A stretch of 22,229 nt of DNA from an uncultured Enorma sp. (GCA_905210055.1 CAJLVH010000016.1:1-22229); one strand, 5' to 3'; numbered from the stretch's first letter, positions 13,105-21,199 are shown. Notes: generated by a model from the sequence alone, not told the origin. Numbers and translations are program-made.

Positions 13105-13117
13105 GCAAGTGGAAGAG

Positions 13118-13135
13118 ATTGGAAACGTTTCCAAT
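13118..13135. promoter_or_regulatory. LacI-type operator O2, 18-bp perfect palindrome
   Basis: ATTGGAAACGTTTCCAAT is a perfect 18-bp palindrome of the LacI/CcpA class, positioned just downstream of the predicted transcript start, where repressor binding would block transcription. The LacI-family protein encoded at 16347-17375 is the obvious candidate to bind it; a global CcpA-like protein is the alternative. Confidence 0.85.
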
Positions 13136-13165
13136 TTCAGATGACAACGTGAGGAGGAAGTCATC

Positions 13166-14524
13166 ATGCTTAATCGTCGTCAGTTCATCACGGCCGGTCT
13201 CGGTGCCACGGCAAGCGTCGCTGCGTTGGCTGGTTGCTCGGGTGGCGGCACCTCTGCGGGCGGCTCCGGCAGCGCTCCCGCGGGCGGCACGGGCAAGGTT
13301 TACTACCTGAACTTCAAGCCCGAGCAGGATCCCCAGTGGCAGGAGCTCGCCAAGGTCTACACCGAGGAGACGGGCGTCGAGGTAACCGTCAGCACCGCCG
13401 CTTCCGGTCAGTACGAGACCACCCTCAAGTCCGAGATGGCCAAGACCGACGCGCCGACCCTCTTCCAGGTGAACGGCCCTGTGGGTCTCGCCAACTGGGT
13501 CGACTACTGCTACGACCTCGATGGCACGGACGTCATGAGCACCCTCACCAACGACGCCTACGCGCTTAAGGGCGAGGACGACAAGACGAAGGGCGTCGCC
13601 TACGTCATCGAGTCTTACGGCATCATCTACAACAAGGATCTGCTCGAGCAGTCCGGCCACACCGCGGACGAGATCACCAACTTCGAGGGTCTGAAGGCCG
13701 TCGTCGAGGACATCACTGCCCGCAAGGACGAGCTCGGCTTCTCCGCCTTCACCTCCGCCGGTATGGACTCCAGCTCCGACTGGCGCTTCAAGACCCACCT
13801 GGCGAACCTGCCCATCTATTATGAGTACAAGGAGAGGGGTATCGACTCCACGGATGCTATCGAGGGCCTCTATCTCGATAACTACCGCCAGATCTGGGAT
13901 CTCTACATCAACAACGCGACGTGCGAGCCGACCCTGCTCTCCACGAAGACCGCCGACGACGCCACCGCCGAGTTCACGACCGGCCAGGCCGTCTTCTATC
14001 AGAACGGCACCTGGGAGTATGCGAACGTCGTCGCCGAGGGCAGCGTCGTGAATGACGACAACCTCGGCCTCCTGCCGATCTACATCGGCGTCGAGGGCGA
14101 AGAGGACCAGGGCATCTGCACGGGCTCCGAGAACTACTGGTGCGTGAACAAGAACGCCTCTGAGGACGACATCAAGGCGACGCTCGACTTCATCAACTGG
14201 TGCGTGACCTCCGAGACTGGCACGACCGCCATGTGCGGCTCCGAGGGCGCCATGCCTTCCGGTGAGGCCGGCATGGGCTTCGTGATTCCGTTCGAGGGCA
14301 ACCAGCCGTCCAACAACGTCCTGAACAAGCTCGCGGACGAGATTAACGCCGAGAAGACCCCGGTCTCCTGGAACTTCTCCACCATGCCTTCCGAGGAGTG
14401 GAAGAACGGCGTCGGCTCCGCGCTCACCACGTACGCGGCCGATCAGACCGATGGCAACTGGGACGGCGTCGTGACCGCGTTCGTCGATGGTTGGGCGACC
14501 GAGGCCGCCGCTTCCAAGGCGTAA
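13166..14524 (+). CDS. ABC transporter sugar-binding lipoprotein
   Basis: This 452-residue extracellular solute-binding protein of the MalE/UgpB type (family 1) captures a sugar for the permeases that follow. The N-terminus has both a twin-arginine-like stretch (NRRQFITAGLGA) and a lipobox, LAGC, with Cys24 as the lipid-modified residue. A Gly/Ser/Ala-rich linker follows to about residue 42. The mature part opens KVYYLNFKPEQDPQWQELAK, typical of the family. Aromatic residues are frequent (ENYWCVNK, NGTWEYANV), as expected for a sugar site. GAGGAGG lies 9 nt before the ATG. With malQ and a MalK-type ATPase alongside, malto-oligosaccharides are the likeliest ligand. Confidence 0.92.
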   Translation: MLNRRQFITAGLGATASVAALAGCSGGGTSAGGSGSAPAGGTGKVYYLNFKPEQDPQWQELAKVYTEETGVEVTVSTAASGQYETTLKSEMAKTDAPTLFQVNGPVGLANWVDYCYDLDGTDVMSTLTNDAYALKGEDDKTKGVAYVIESYGIIYNKDLLEQSGHTADEITNFEGLKAVVEDITARKDELGFSAFTSAGMDSSSDWRFKTHLANLPIYYEYKERGIDSTDAIEGLYLDNYRQIWDLYINNATCEPTLLSTKTADDATAEFTTGQAVFYQNGTWEYANVVAEGSVVNDDNLGLLPIYIGVEGEEDQGICTGSENYWCVNKNASEDDIKATLDFINWCVTSETGTTAMCGSEGAMPSGEAGMGFVIPFEGNQPSNNVLNKLADEINAEKTPVSWNFSTMPSEEWKNGVGSALTTYAADQTDGNWDGVVTAFVDGWATEAAASKA

Positions 14525-14579
14525 GCATCCCGCAGCTCGACGAGGGCTCGCCCCGTCGGATCTGTTGAACCCCTAAGGT

Positions 14580-14617
14580 CGGCGGGCGGGTTTCCAACCC
14601 GTCCGCCGTCGTTTTTT
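14580..14617 (+). terminator. Strong terminator inside the ABC operon
   Basis: Arms 14580-14592 and 14596-14608 form a 13-bp GC-rich stem with one G-T wobble and a 3-nt loop, followed by a T6 run at 14612-14617. It lies between the binding-protein and first permease genes. Partial read-through would give more binding protein than permease. Confidence 0.85.
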
Positions 14618-14633
14618 GCAAGGGAGGTTAGCT

Positions 14634-15476
14634 ATGGAGAAAACCATCCGCAAGTACTGGCCAGTCTTTCTGGTGCCCACACTCGCGGCGTTCGTCATCG
14701 GCTTCATTGTGCCGTTCATCATGGGCGTGTGGCTGTCGTTCTGCGACTTCACCACCGTGGTCGATGCCGAATTCAACGGCATCACGAACTATGTGCGCGC
14801 CCTTCAGGACACCGTCTTCCAGCATGCGTTCTGGTTCACGGCGCTCTTCGCGGTCGTATCGCTTCTGGTGATCAACGTCATCGCCTTCGCGCTCGCACTT
14901 GCGCTCACGCAGAAGATGCGCGGCACCAACCTCTTCCGCACCATCTTCTTCATGCCGAACCTCATCGGCGGCATCGTGCTCGGCTATATCTGGCAGCTCA
15001 TCTTCAACGGCATCCTCGCCCAGTACAGCCAGGCGATTAACCTGAACGAATGGTACGGCTTCGCCGGTCTCGTCATCCTCGTGGCATGGCAGCAGATCGG
15101 CTACATGATGATCATCTACATCGCCGGGCTCCAGTCCATCCCCACCGATGTCCTCGAGGCCGCCGAGGTCGACGGCGCAGGCCCCTGGCAGCGCTTGAAG
15201 AGCGTCATCATCCCCATGATGATGCCCTCGATCACCATCTGCACGTTCCTCTCGATCACCAACGGCTTCAAGCTCTTCGACCAGAACCTCTCGCTCACCG
15301 CGGGCGAGCCGTCGAAGATGTCCGAGCTTTTGGCGCTCAACATCTATAACACGTTCTACGGCCGCGTGGGCTGGGAGGGTGTCGGCCAGGCGAAGGCGGT
15401 CATCTTCTGTCTCGTCGTCGTGGCGATCGGCCTTATCCAGCTGCGCGTGACGCGCTCGAGGGAGGTGCAGGCATAA
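14634..15476 (+). CDS. ABC sugar permease, MalF type
   Basis: This 280-residue inner-membrane subunit has six probable helices, the first from about residue 10 (YWPVFLVPTLAAFVIGFIVP). The EAA loop that contacts the ATPase is DVLEAAEVDGAGPWQRLKSV, followed by IPMMMPS. GGGAGG before the ATG at 14634 decides this start over an upstream TTG. It is shorter than E. coli MalF, which has extra N-terminal helices, and is typical of Gram-positive carbohydrate permeases. It sits directly after the internal terminator and abuts the second permease gene. Confidence 0.93.
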   Translation: MEKTIRKYWPVFLVPTLAAFVIGFIVPFIMGVWLSFCDFTTVVDAEFNGITNYVRALQDTVFQHAFWFTALFAVVSLLVINVIAFALALALTQKMRGTNLFRTIFFMPNLIGGIVLGYIWQLIFNGILAQYSQAINLNEWYGFAGLVILVAWQQIGYMMIIYIAGLQSIPTDVLEAAEVDGAGPWQRLKSVIIPMMMPSITICTFLSITNGFKLFDQNLSLTAGEPSKMSELLALNIYNTFYGRVGWEGVGQAKAVIFCLVVVAIGLIQLRVTRSREVQA

Positions 15477-16313
15477 ATGAAGCAGAAGAAGCTTTTGAGC
15501 ACCATCGGGACCGTGTTCTTCACCATCCTGTGCTTCACCTGGGTGCTGCCTGTGCTCATCGTGCTCATGGACTCGTTCAAGAGCCGTACGTTCATCAGCC
15601 TGCAGCCGTTTAACTTCCCCACGGAGCTGACGTTCGTGGGGCTCGAGAACTACATGCAGGCCATCGATTACTACGGATTCCTCGACGCCGTGGGCTGGAC
15701 GGTCTTCATCACCGTGGGCTCCGTCCTCGTGATCCTCATCTGCTGCTCGATGTGCGCATGGTTCATCACGCGCGTGGCGAACCGCTTCACGAAGGGCGTG
15801 TACCTTCTGTGCGTGCTCTCCATGGTCGTGCCGTTCCAGATGGTCATGTTCACGCTCTCGCTCGTGGCTGACCGTCTGGGTCTCTCCACGCCTTGGGGCA
15901 TCATCATCGTGTACCTGGGCTTCGGCGCGGGGCTCGCGGTCTTCATGTTCTGCGGCTTCGTGAAGTCCATCCCCATCGAGATCGAGGAGGCGGCGCTCAT
16001 CGACGGGTGCTCTCCCATCCGCACGTTCTTCAACGTGGTGCTGCCCATCATGAAGCCCACCTACATCTCGGTGGCGATTCTGCAGGCCATGTGGATCTGG
16101 AACGACTTCCTGCTGCCGTACCTCGTGCTCGATACCACCGAGTACAAGACGATCTCTATCGTGATTCAGTTCATGAAGGGATCGTACGGCCGCGTGGACA
16201 TGGGCGCCATCATGGCAGCGCTCATCATGGCGGTCATCCCGGTCGTCATCTTCTACCTGCTGTGCCAGAAGCACATCATCAAGGGTGTCGCTGCCGGCGC
16301 GGTGAAGGGCTAG
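15477..16313 (+). CDS. ABC sugar permease, MalG type
   Basis: This 278-residue permease is the partner of the preceding one, starting immediately after its stop codon; GGGAGG lies about 12 nt upstream inside the previous gene. Six probable helices are seen, with the N-terminal one in STIGTVFFTILCFTWVLPVL. DSFKSRTFI and NFPTELTFVGLENY are typical of MalG-like proteins. The EAA loop reads PIEIEEAALIDGCSPIRTFF, then VLPIMKP. The C-terminus ends QKHIIKGVAAGAVKG, the conserved YFVKGLTAGAVKG-type tail of this family. Confidence 0.95.
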   Translation: MKQKKLLSTIGTVFFTILCFTWVLPVLIVLMDSFKSRTFISLQPFNFPTELTFVGLENYMQAIDYYGFLDAVGWTVFITVGSVLVILICCSMCAWFITRVANRFTKGVYLLCVLSMVVPFQMVMFTLSLVADRLGLSTPWGIIIVYLGFGAGLAVFMFCGFVKSIPIEIEEAALIDGCSPIRTFFNVVLPIMKPTYISVAILQAMWIWNDFLLPYLVLDTTEYKTISIVIQFMKGSYGRVDMGAIMAALIMAVIPVVIFYLLCQKHIIKGVAAGAVKG

Positions 16314-16346
16314 GTTACCGGGCGAGCGGTTAAGGCGAGGCGCATC

Positions 16347-17375
16347 ATGGACATCCGCGACATAGCACGGCTTTCGGGCTATAGCCTGGGGACGGTCTCG
16401 CGCGTGCTCAACGGTCATCCCAATGTGAGCGAGCGCGCGCGGGAGCGGGTGCTTTCGGTTGTCGAAGAGGTCGGCTACGAGCCCAACTCGAACGCGCGTT
16501 ACCTCAAGATGCAGTCGCACCTGTCGATCGCCGTCTTCGTGAAGGGCTCGCGGAACATGCTCTTCGCCGACATCCTCGAGCGGGTGCAGGCGCTTTTGCG
16601 CGAGGCGGAAGAGCAGCCGGACGTGGTGTACCTTGGCGAAGACGATAACGAGGTCGAGGCCGCGCTTCGCTACGAGCGCCTGCGGCACCCCAAGGGCATC
16701 GTGTTTTTGGGCGGCGACCCGGCCTACTTCAAGGCGGCGTTCAGCCATATCAGCGTGCCGGCGGTGCTCGTCACGAACACGGCGGCGGGGCTTGGCTTCA
16801 AGAACCTGTCGAGTGTGTCGACGAACGACGTCGCTGCCGCGCGCGAGCTCATGGAGTACCTGTACGGCGCCGGGCACCGCAGGATCGGCATCATCGGCGG
16901 CGAGCGGTCGCTCTCCCAGGTGGGCGGCAGGCGCCTGCATGGTGCCGAGGAGGCGCTGCGTGCGCACGGGATCGAGTTCGATTACGAGCGAGATTTCGAG
17001 CCGTGCCACTTCTCCATGGAGGAGGGCTACGACGCAGCGGTGCGCCTCATCATGCGTGCACCGGATCTCACCGCCGTCTTCGCCCTTGGCGATGCCATCG
17101 CGATTGGGGCTATGCGCGCGGTGTTCGACATGGGGATGCGCATCCCCGAGGACATCTCCATCGCGGGTTTCGACGGTCTTGCCGCAGGGCAGTTTAGCGT
17201 GCCGCGTCTCACGACGATCAGGCAGGACACACGCCTGCTGGCATCGCGGAGCGTCGAGGCGCTCCTCGCGGCGCTCGCCGGTGAGGAACAGCCCGTGCGG
17301 GAGATGGTCTCGCATCAGCTGCTCAATCGCGAGAGCGTGCGAGCGGTCGAACAAGAACCTTGCCGAGTCGCATAA
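16347..17375 (+). CDS. LacI-family transcriptional repressor
   Basis: This 342-residue regulator has an N-terminal LacI HTH: MDIRDIARLSGYSLGTVSRV with recognition helix in SLGTVSRVLNG, then the hinge region around EPNSNARYLK. A periplasmic-binding-protein-like effector domain follows, with ALGDAIAIGAMRAV, DISIAGFDGL and LTTIRQD near the end, all standard for GalR/LacI proteins. It lies inside the transporter operon between the permease and malQ genes. The operators with the GGAAACGTTTCC core at the head of the operon match the site type this family binds, so autoregulation of the whole unit is likely. GAGG lies 7 nt before the ATG. Confidence 0.93.
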   Translation: MDIRDIARLSGYSLGTVSRVLNGHPNVSERARERVLSVVEEVGYEPNSNARYLKMQSHLSIAVFVKGSRNMLFADILERVQALLREAEEQPDVVYLGEDDNEVEAALRYERLRHPKGIVFLGGDPAYFKAAFSHISVPAVLVTNTAAGLGFKNLSSVSTNDVAAARELMEYLYGAGHRRIGIIGGERSLSQVGGRRLHGAEEALRAHGIEFDYERDFEPCHFSMEEGYDAAVRLIMRAPDLTAVFALGDAIAIGAMRAVFDMGMRIPEDISIAGFDGLAAGQFSVPRLTTIRQDTRLLASRSVEALLAALAGEEQPVREMVSHQLLNRESVRAVEQEPCRVA

Positions 17376-17419
17376 GCGCGGCGGCGTCTTCGTCGCGGCG
17401 CGTGACCGGTGGGTAGAGA

Positions 17420-17449
17420 GCGGAAACCCGGTGTCGCTGGGGGTTCCGC
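17420..17449 (+). terminator. Hairpin between the regulator and malQ
   Basis: GCGGAAACCC (17420-17429) pairs with GGGTTCCGC (17441-17449), leaving one bulged A. There is no T-run, so it may attenuate or process the transcript rather than end it. Confidence 0.35.
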
Positions 17450-17467
17450 ATTGAGAGGAGGAGAAGC

Positions 17468-18961
17468 ATGAGAAGCGCCGGCATCTTGATGCCTGTTACC
17501 GCGCTGCCCTCGCCTTGGGGCGTAGGCACACTCGGTGCCGGGGCGCGCTCCTTCATAGATTTTCTGGTCGCATCCGGGCAATCGATCTGGCAGCTGCTGC
17601 CGATCTGCCCCACGAGCTACGGCGATTCACCATACCAGTCGTGCTCGTCGTTCGCAGGCAATCCCTATCTCATCGATCTCGATGACTTGTGTGACGAGGG
17701 ATTGCTCGAGCCCGATGAGTACCAGACGATCGCGTGGGGGAGCGACCCTGCGTGCGTCGATTATGGCCTGCTGTACGAGCGGCGCTTCGGTGTGCTCCGC
17801 CATGCCGTGCGTCGTCTGCTCGATGCGCGCCGCGACGAGTTCGAAGAGTTCTGCGCGCGCGAGCACGCATGGCTCGAGGACTACGCGCTCTTCATGGCCA
17901 TCAAGGGCGCGTGCGGCGGCGAGGCGCTCGGCGCATGGGACGAGCCGCTGCGTTTGCGCGACCCCGAGGCGCTCGCCGCGGCATCGGCTGAGCTCACGGA
18001 CGAGGTACTCTTCTGGAAGGGCGTGCAGTGCTTGTTCTTCGGTCAGTGGGAGCGTCTGCGTGCCTATGCGCACGAGCAAGGCATCCGTCTCATGGGCGAC
18101 ATGCCCATCTACGTGGCCGAGGACAGCGCCGACCTATGGGCGCACCCCGACCAGTTCCAGCTCGACGACGATCTGCGCCCCATCGAGGTGGCCGGCTGCC
18201 CGCCCGACGGCTTCTCTGCCACGGGACAGCTCTGGGGAAACCCGCTCTTCGCGTGGGACGAGATGGCCGAGGACGGCTTCAGCTGGTGGATCGAGCGGAT
18301 CCGCTTCCAGCTCGGTCTATACGATATCCTGCGCATCGATCATTTCCGCGGCTTCGACTCTTACTTCGCGATTCCTGCAGGCGCCGACACGGCGGCGGGC
18401 GGGCGCTGGCGTGAGGGGCCGGGCACGGCGTTCTTCGATGCGCTCGAGCGCGAACTCGGGCAGTGTCCCATCGTGGCCGAGGATCTGGGGTTCCTTACGC
18501 CCTCGGTGTACGAGCTCCTGGAGTACACGGGCTGCCCCGGCATGAAGGTGCTGCAGTTCGCCTTCGATAGTCGTGACGGCGGCGGCAGGGTATCCCAGCC
18601 GCACAACTTCGTTAAGAACTGCGTTGCCTATGTGGGCACGCACGACAACGACACGGCGCTCGGCTGGCTCGAGACGGCCGATCCCGGCGACGTCGAGCTC
18701 GCCCGTGCCTACCTGCACCTCGATGAACGTGAGGGCGAGGGCTGGGGCATGATGCGCGCCATTTGGTCGAGCGTGGCCGACACGGCGATCGTCATGATGC
18801 AGGATCTGCTCGAGCTGGGGAGTGAGGCGCGCATCAACACGCCTTCGACCCTTGGCGGCAATTGGTGCTGGCGCGCGCTGCCAGGCTTTGCGAGCGAAGA
18901 GCTCGCGAGCCGTTTGCATCGCCAGATGGAACTCTACGAGCGGTTGCCCGAGCGGGGCTAG
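17468..18961 (+). CDS. malQ: 4-alpha-glucanotransferase MalQ (GH77)
   Basis: This 497-residue amylomaltase transfers alpha-1,4-glucan segments between malto-oligosaccharides in the cytoplasm. The start is RSAGILMPVTALPSPWGVGT, then PTSYGDSPYQ, where the family has GPTGYGDSPYQ. Catalytic residues are visible: nucleophile Asp291 in LRIDHFRGF, acid/base Glu338 in IVAEDLG, and Asp393 in GTHDND. The family motif GDMPIYVAEDSADLW is also present. Length agrees with bacterial MalQ of the shorter type. AGAGGAGGAG precedes the ATG. Its place between the repressor and ATPase genes ties the ABC importer to malto-oligosaccharide use. No phosphorylase or alpha-glucosidase is encoded here, so chain breakdown must be completed by genes elsewhere. 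Confidence 0.96.
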   Translation: MRSAGILMPVTALPSPWGVGTLGAGARSFIDFLVASGQSIWQLLPICPTSYGDSPYQSCSSFAGNPYLIDLDDLCDEGLLEPDEYQTIAWGSDPACVDYGLLYERRFGVLRHAVRRLLDARRDEFEEFCAREHAWLEDYALFMAIKGACGGEALGAWDEPLRLRDPEALAAASAELTDEVLFWKGVQCLFFGQWERLRAYAHEQGIRLMGDMPIYVAEDSADLWAHPDQFQLDDDLRPIEVAGCPPDGFSATGQLWGNPLFAWDEMAEDGFSWWIERIRFQLGLYDILRIDHFRGFDSYFAIPAGADTAAGGRWREGPGTAFFDALERELGQCPIVAEDLGFLTPSVYELLEYTGCPGMKVLQFAFDSRDGGGRVSQPHNFVKNCVAYVGTHDNDTALGWLETADPGDVELARAYLHLDEREGEGWGMMRAIWSSVADTAIVMMQDLLELGSEARINTPSTLGGNWCWRALPGFASEELASRLHRQMELYERLPERG

Positions 18962-19037
18962 GCGCTCATGCAAGCACGGCGCGGTGCTCCCCGGAGTTGC
19001 TGCGCAGAGACGAATGGTCTTTGAGGAGGAAGAGATC

Positions 19038-20225
19038 ATGGCCGAGGTGAATCTGAAGCATATCGAGAAGGTGTATCCGCACGCGGGCGGCAAGAAGCCC
19101 GCACCCAAGAAGCACGATGGCGAGAAGAAAGGGCCGAACCTCAAGGTGACGGACGAGGGCGTCGTCGCCGTCGAGGATTTCAACCTCGATATCGCCGATC
19201 ACGAGTTCGTCGTGCTCGTGGGTCCTTCGGGCTGCGGCAAGTCGACGACGCTGCGCATGGTGGCCGGCCTTGAAGAGATCACCCGCGGCGAGCTTTACAT
19301 CGACGGCAAACTCATGAACGACGTGGCTCCCAAGGATCGCGACATCGCCATGGTCTTTCAGAGCTACGCGCTGTACCCGCACATGACGGTGCGCGACAAC
19401 ATGGCATTCCCGCTGAAGCTCCGCAAGGTGGGCAAGGAGGAGCGCTATAAGAAGGTCGAGGAGGCAGCGCAGATCCTCGGTATCACGCAGTACCTCGACC
19501 GCAAGCCCAAGGAGCTTTCCGGCGGCCAGCGTCAGCGCGTGGCGATCGGCCGCGCCATCGTACGCGAGCCCAAGGTGCTGCTCATGGACGAGCCGCTCTC
19601 GAACCTCGACGCGAAGCTTCGCAACCAGATGCGCGCCGAGATTATCAAGCTGCGCGATCGCATCGACACCACGTTCATGTACGTTACGCACGATCAGACC
19701 GAGGCCATGACGCTCGGCGACCGCATCGTCGTCATGAAGGATGGCATGGTCCAGCAGATCGGCACGCCGCAAGAGGTTTACAACCACCCCAGCAACCTCT
19801 TCGTGGCTGGGTTCATCGGCACGCCGCAGATGAACTTTTACGATGCCGAGCTCGTGCGCGAGGGCGACGCCTACACCGTGCGTATCGGCGATGCGATCAT
19901 CACGCCGTCGTCCGAGAAGCAGGCCGCGCTCGTCGCGAAGGGCGTGGGCTCGCAGTCCATCACGCTCGGCGTGCGTCCCGAGGACATCTCGCTCACCGAC
20001 GAGGCCGAGAACGTGCTTACCGGCACCGTCGACGTGACCGAGATGATGGGTAGCTCAATCAACCTGCACGTGAGCGTGTACGGCCACGATAGCATCATCG
20101 TCGCGCAGACGACGAGCCTCGAGGGCAAGCCGCTCGTGCTGAGCCCCGGCGAGCAGATCTCGTTCTCCTTCGGCGGCGGCGCGCTGCACTTCTTCAGCAA
20201 GGAGACCGACGAGAACCTGGAGTAG
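19038..20225 (+). CDS. ABC sugar-import ATPase, MalK/MsmX type
   Basis: This 395-residue ATPase powers carbohydrate import permeases. All motifs are intact: Walker A GPSGCGKST (62-70), Q-loop QSYALYPHM (Q108), signature LSGGQRQR (160-167), Walker B VLLMDEP (180-186) and switch His218 in THD. The C-terminal MalK-type regulatory (TOBE/OB) domain follows, with GVRPEDISL. A lysine-rich insertion of about 25 residues (about 15-41, GGKKPAPKKHDGEKK) splits the first strand from VVAVEDFNL. Similar insertions occur in some anaerobic gut Gram-positive MsmX/UgpC proteins, as I recall. The ATG at 19038, 7 nt after GAGGAGGA, is chosen over the longer in-frame opening at 18822, which would overlap malQ. 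MsmX-like proteins can serve several transporters. Confidence 0.95.
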   Translation: MAEVNLKHIEKVYPHAGGKKPAPKKHDGEKKGPNLKVTDEGVVAVEDFNLDIADHEFVVLVGPSGCGKSTTLRMVAGLEEITRGELYIDGKLMNDVAPKDRDIAMVFQSYALYPHMTVRDNMAFPLKLRKVGKEERYKKVEEAAQILGITQYLDRKPKELSGGQRQRVAIGRAIVREPKVLLMDEPLSNLDAKLRNQMRAEIIKLRDRIDTTFMYVTHDQTEAMTLGDRIVVMKDGMVQQIGTPQEVYNHPSNLFVAGFIGTPQMNFYDAELVREGDAYTVRIGDAIITPSSEKQAALVAKGVGSQSITLGVRPEDISLTDEAENVLTGTVDVTEMMGSSINLHVSVYGHDSIIVAQTTSLEGKPLVLSPGEQISFSFGGGALHFFSKETDENLE

Positions 20226-20228
20226 GCT

Positions 20229-20253
20229 GGGTAACATTACCCTAGGGGTTTTT
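20229..20253 (+). terminator. Terminator after the ATPase gene
   Basis: GGGTAA (20229-20234) and TTACCC (20237-20242) form a short palindrome just after the stop, with a T5 run at 20249-20253. The loop is very tight, so it may be weak alone. Two more hairpins follow. Confidence 0.45.
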
Positions 20254-20310
20254 AACACGGTGCGCCGTGCCGGGCTGGTGACTGCGCGCGTGTGTTGAAC
20301 ATAGGTGTTC

Positions 20311-20335
20311 CGGGCGTTCGTCCACCGAGCGCCCG
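20311..20335 (+). terminator. Hairpin with pyrimidine-rich tail
   Basis: CGGGCG (20311-20316) and CGCCCG (20330-20335) pair around a 13-nt loop, followed by TTCCTTCCTCC. It is a second possible end of the ABC operon transcript. Confidence 0.45.
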
Positions 20336-20351
20336 TTCCTTCCTCCGTGCT

Positions 20352-20393
20352 GGGAGGCTCCGTTCGCGGTGATGGCCGTGGGCGGAGCCTCCC
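20352..20393. terminator. 11-bp perfect hairpin between convergent genes
   Basis: GGGAGGCTCCG (20352-20362) and CGGAGCCTCCC (20383-20393) are a perfect inverted pair with a 20-nt loop. It lies between the ABC operon and the convergent TetR gene and could act in either direction. Confidence 0.55.
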
Positions 20394-20411
20394 GTCGCTT
20401 ATGTGCCGCCA

Positions 20412-20487
20412 TGTCCCACAATGCACCTGTCCCTTTTTGGGACATCCACGCTGATGTCCTAAAAGGGGACAGGTGCATTTTGGGACA
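20412..20487. repeat. 35-bp-arm inverted repeat containing the AAAAGGGGACAGG core
   Basis: Arms 20412-20446 and 20453-20487 match inverted at 32 of 35 positions with only a 6-nt spacer. The core AAAAGGGGACAGGTGCA recurs as AAAAGGGACAGGCGCA at 12872. It lies 13 bp past the stop codon of the TetR gene. It could terminate transcripts from both sides, but its near-perfect length and the shared core suggest a dispersed element. Confidence 0.75.
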
Positions 20488-20500
20488 TGTCAGCGAAGCG

Positions 20501-21142
20501 TCAGCGCGTGTAGCGTTCGAGGCACATGAGGATGAAGTCGCGCATCTCGTCGCGGAACGGCGGGACGTGGCGCGGGCGTCCGATGCGCTCGAGCGCCTCA
20601 GCGATGAGCGGGTTGTGCCAGCAGCCGCTCACATATCCCACCGCATGATAGTAGATGGCGAGGATAAGCGGGTCGACATTTTTGGGCTCGATATCGATGA
20701 TGTGGGGGAGTCGTTCCGTCATGGCGTCGACGAAGCTGTAGTAGCCCTTTTTGAATTCTGCAAGTCGCTCGACAGTCACGTTCGTCTCGATGATGGTGGA
20801 GAGCAGGTCGCCCAGGCGGAAATACTCCTGGTGCGCGTTGGCGATGCCCGCCCAGACCTCCGCGAGCACATCCGCGCTATAGCCGCAGTCCTCAGGAAGC
20901 GCGGCGAGGAGCGCCTGGAAGTAGGCGGTGTAGTCGTCGCCGGTGAGTAAAAGGAAGATTTCTTCCTTGGTGGTCACATATTTGTAGAGGTTGGCGCGCG
21001 ACCAGCCGAGCTCTTCGGCGATGGTGGTGAGCGTGATCTCGTGATAGGGACGCGTTGCGAACTGGCGTCGTGCCGCCTCTTTGATCTCGTTGATGCGCAT
21101 CGCTTTCTGCTCGTCGCTGCGCGCGCGGATGAACTCTTGCAT
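20501..21142 (-). CDS. TetR/AcrR-family regulator
   Basis: This 213-residue protein has the N-terminal TetR DNA-binding helices: AMRINEIKEAARRQFA, then ITLTTIAEELGWSRANLYKY with recognition helix near residues 48-56, then VTTKEEIFLLL. The C-terminal part is helical with no recognisable ligand motif (AGIANAHQEYFRLGDLLSTI). The ATG at 21142 follows TGGAGGCAAGC and is a better start than the in-frame GTG at 21163. It is divergent from the alcohol dehydrogenase gene across a 209-bp region with two operator-like palindromes, so regulation of that gene, and of itself, is the simplest proposal. Confidence 0.9.
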   Translation of the reverse strand: MQEFIRARSDEQKAMRINEIKEAARRQFATRPYHEITLTTIAEELGWSRANLYKYVTTKEEIFLLLTGDDYTAYFQALLAALPEDCGYSADVLAEVWAGIANAHQEYFRLGDLLSTIIETNVTVERLAEFKKGYYSFVDAMTERLPHIIDIEPKNVDPLILAIYYHAVGYVSGCWHNPLIAEALERIGRPRHVPPFRDEMRDFILMCLERYTR

Positions 21143-21168
21143 GCTTGCCTCCAGGTACCTCACCTTGC

Positions 21169-21199
21169 ACTATAGCATATGTGACGCATCGATGGTCAA
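21169..21199 (-). promoter_or_regulatory. Probable promoter of the TetR gene
   Basis: On the minus strand TTGACC (21194-21199) and TATAGT (21169-21174) are both good hexamers, but the spacer is long at 19 bp. The -10 is 26 bp upstream of the chosen start. Confidence 0.45.

Larger units (their letters stand above)
12776..13163. other. yaaA-ABC operon spacer, no gene seen
   Basis: This 388-bp spacer between divergent genes contains a run of TGAGTCA/TGACTCA-bounded repeats (12853-12971), TGAACGGT repeats (13021-13058) and the operator-promoter region of the ABC operon. No open frame with a credible start is seen on either strand. Confidence 0.6.

Noticed and set aside
14628..17354. 908-codon minus-strand frame
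   Set aside because: Antisense shadow running across two permease genes and the LacI gene. The high His/Asp/Glu content is an effect of GC-rich codons read backwards.
18822..19037. 72-residue N-terminal extension of the sugar ATPase
   Set aside because: It lies in malQ and its spacer, has no ATPase-family sequence, and a strong ribosome site precedes 19038.
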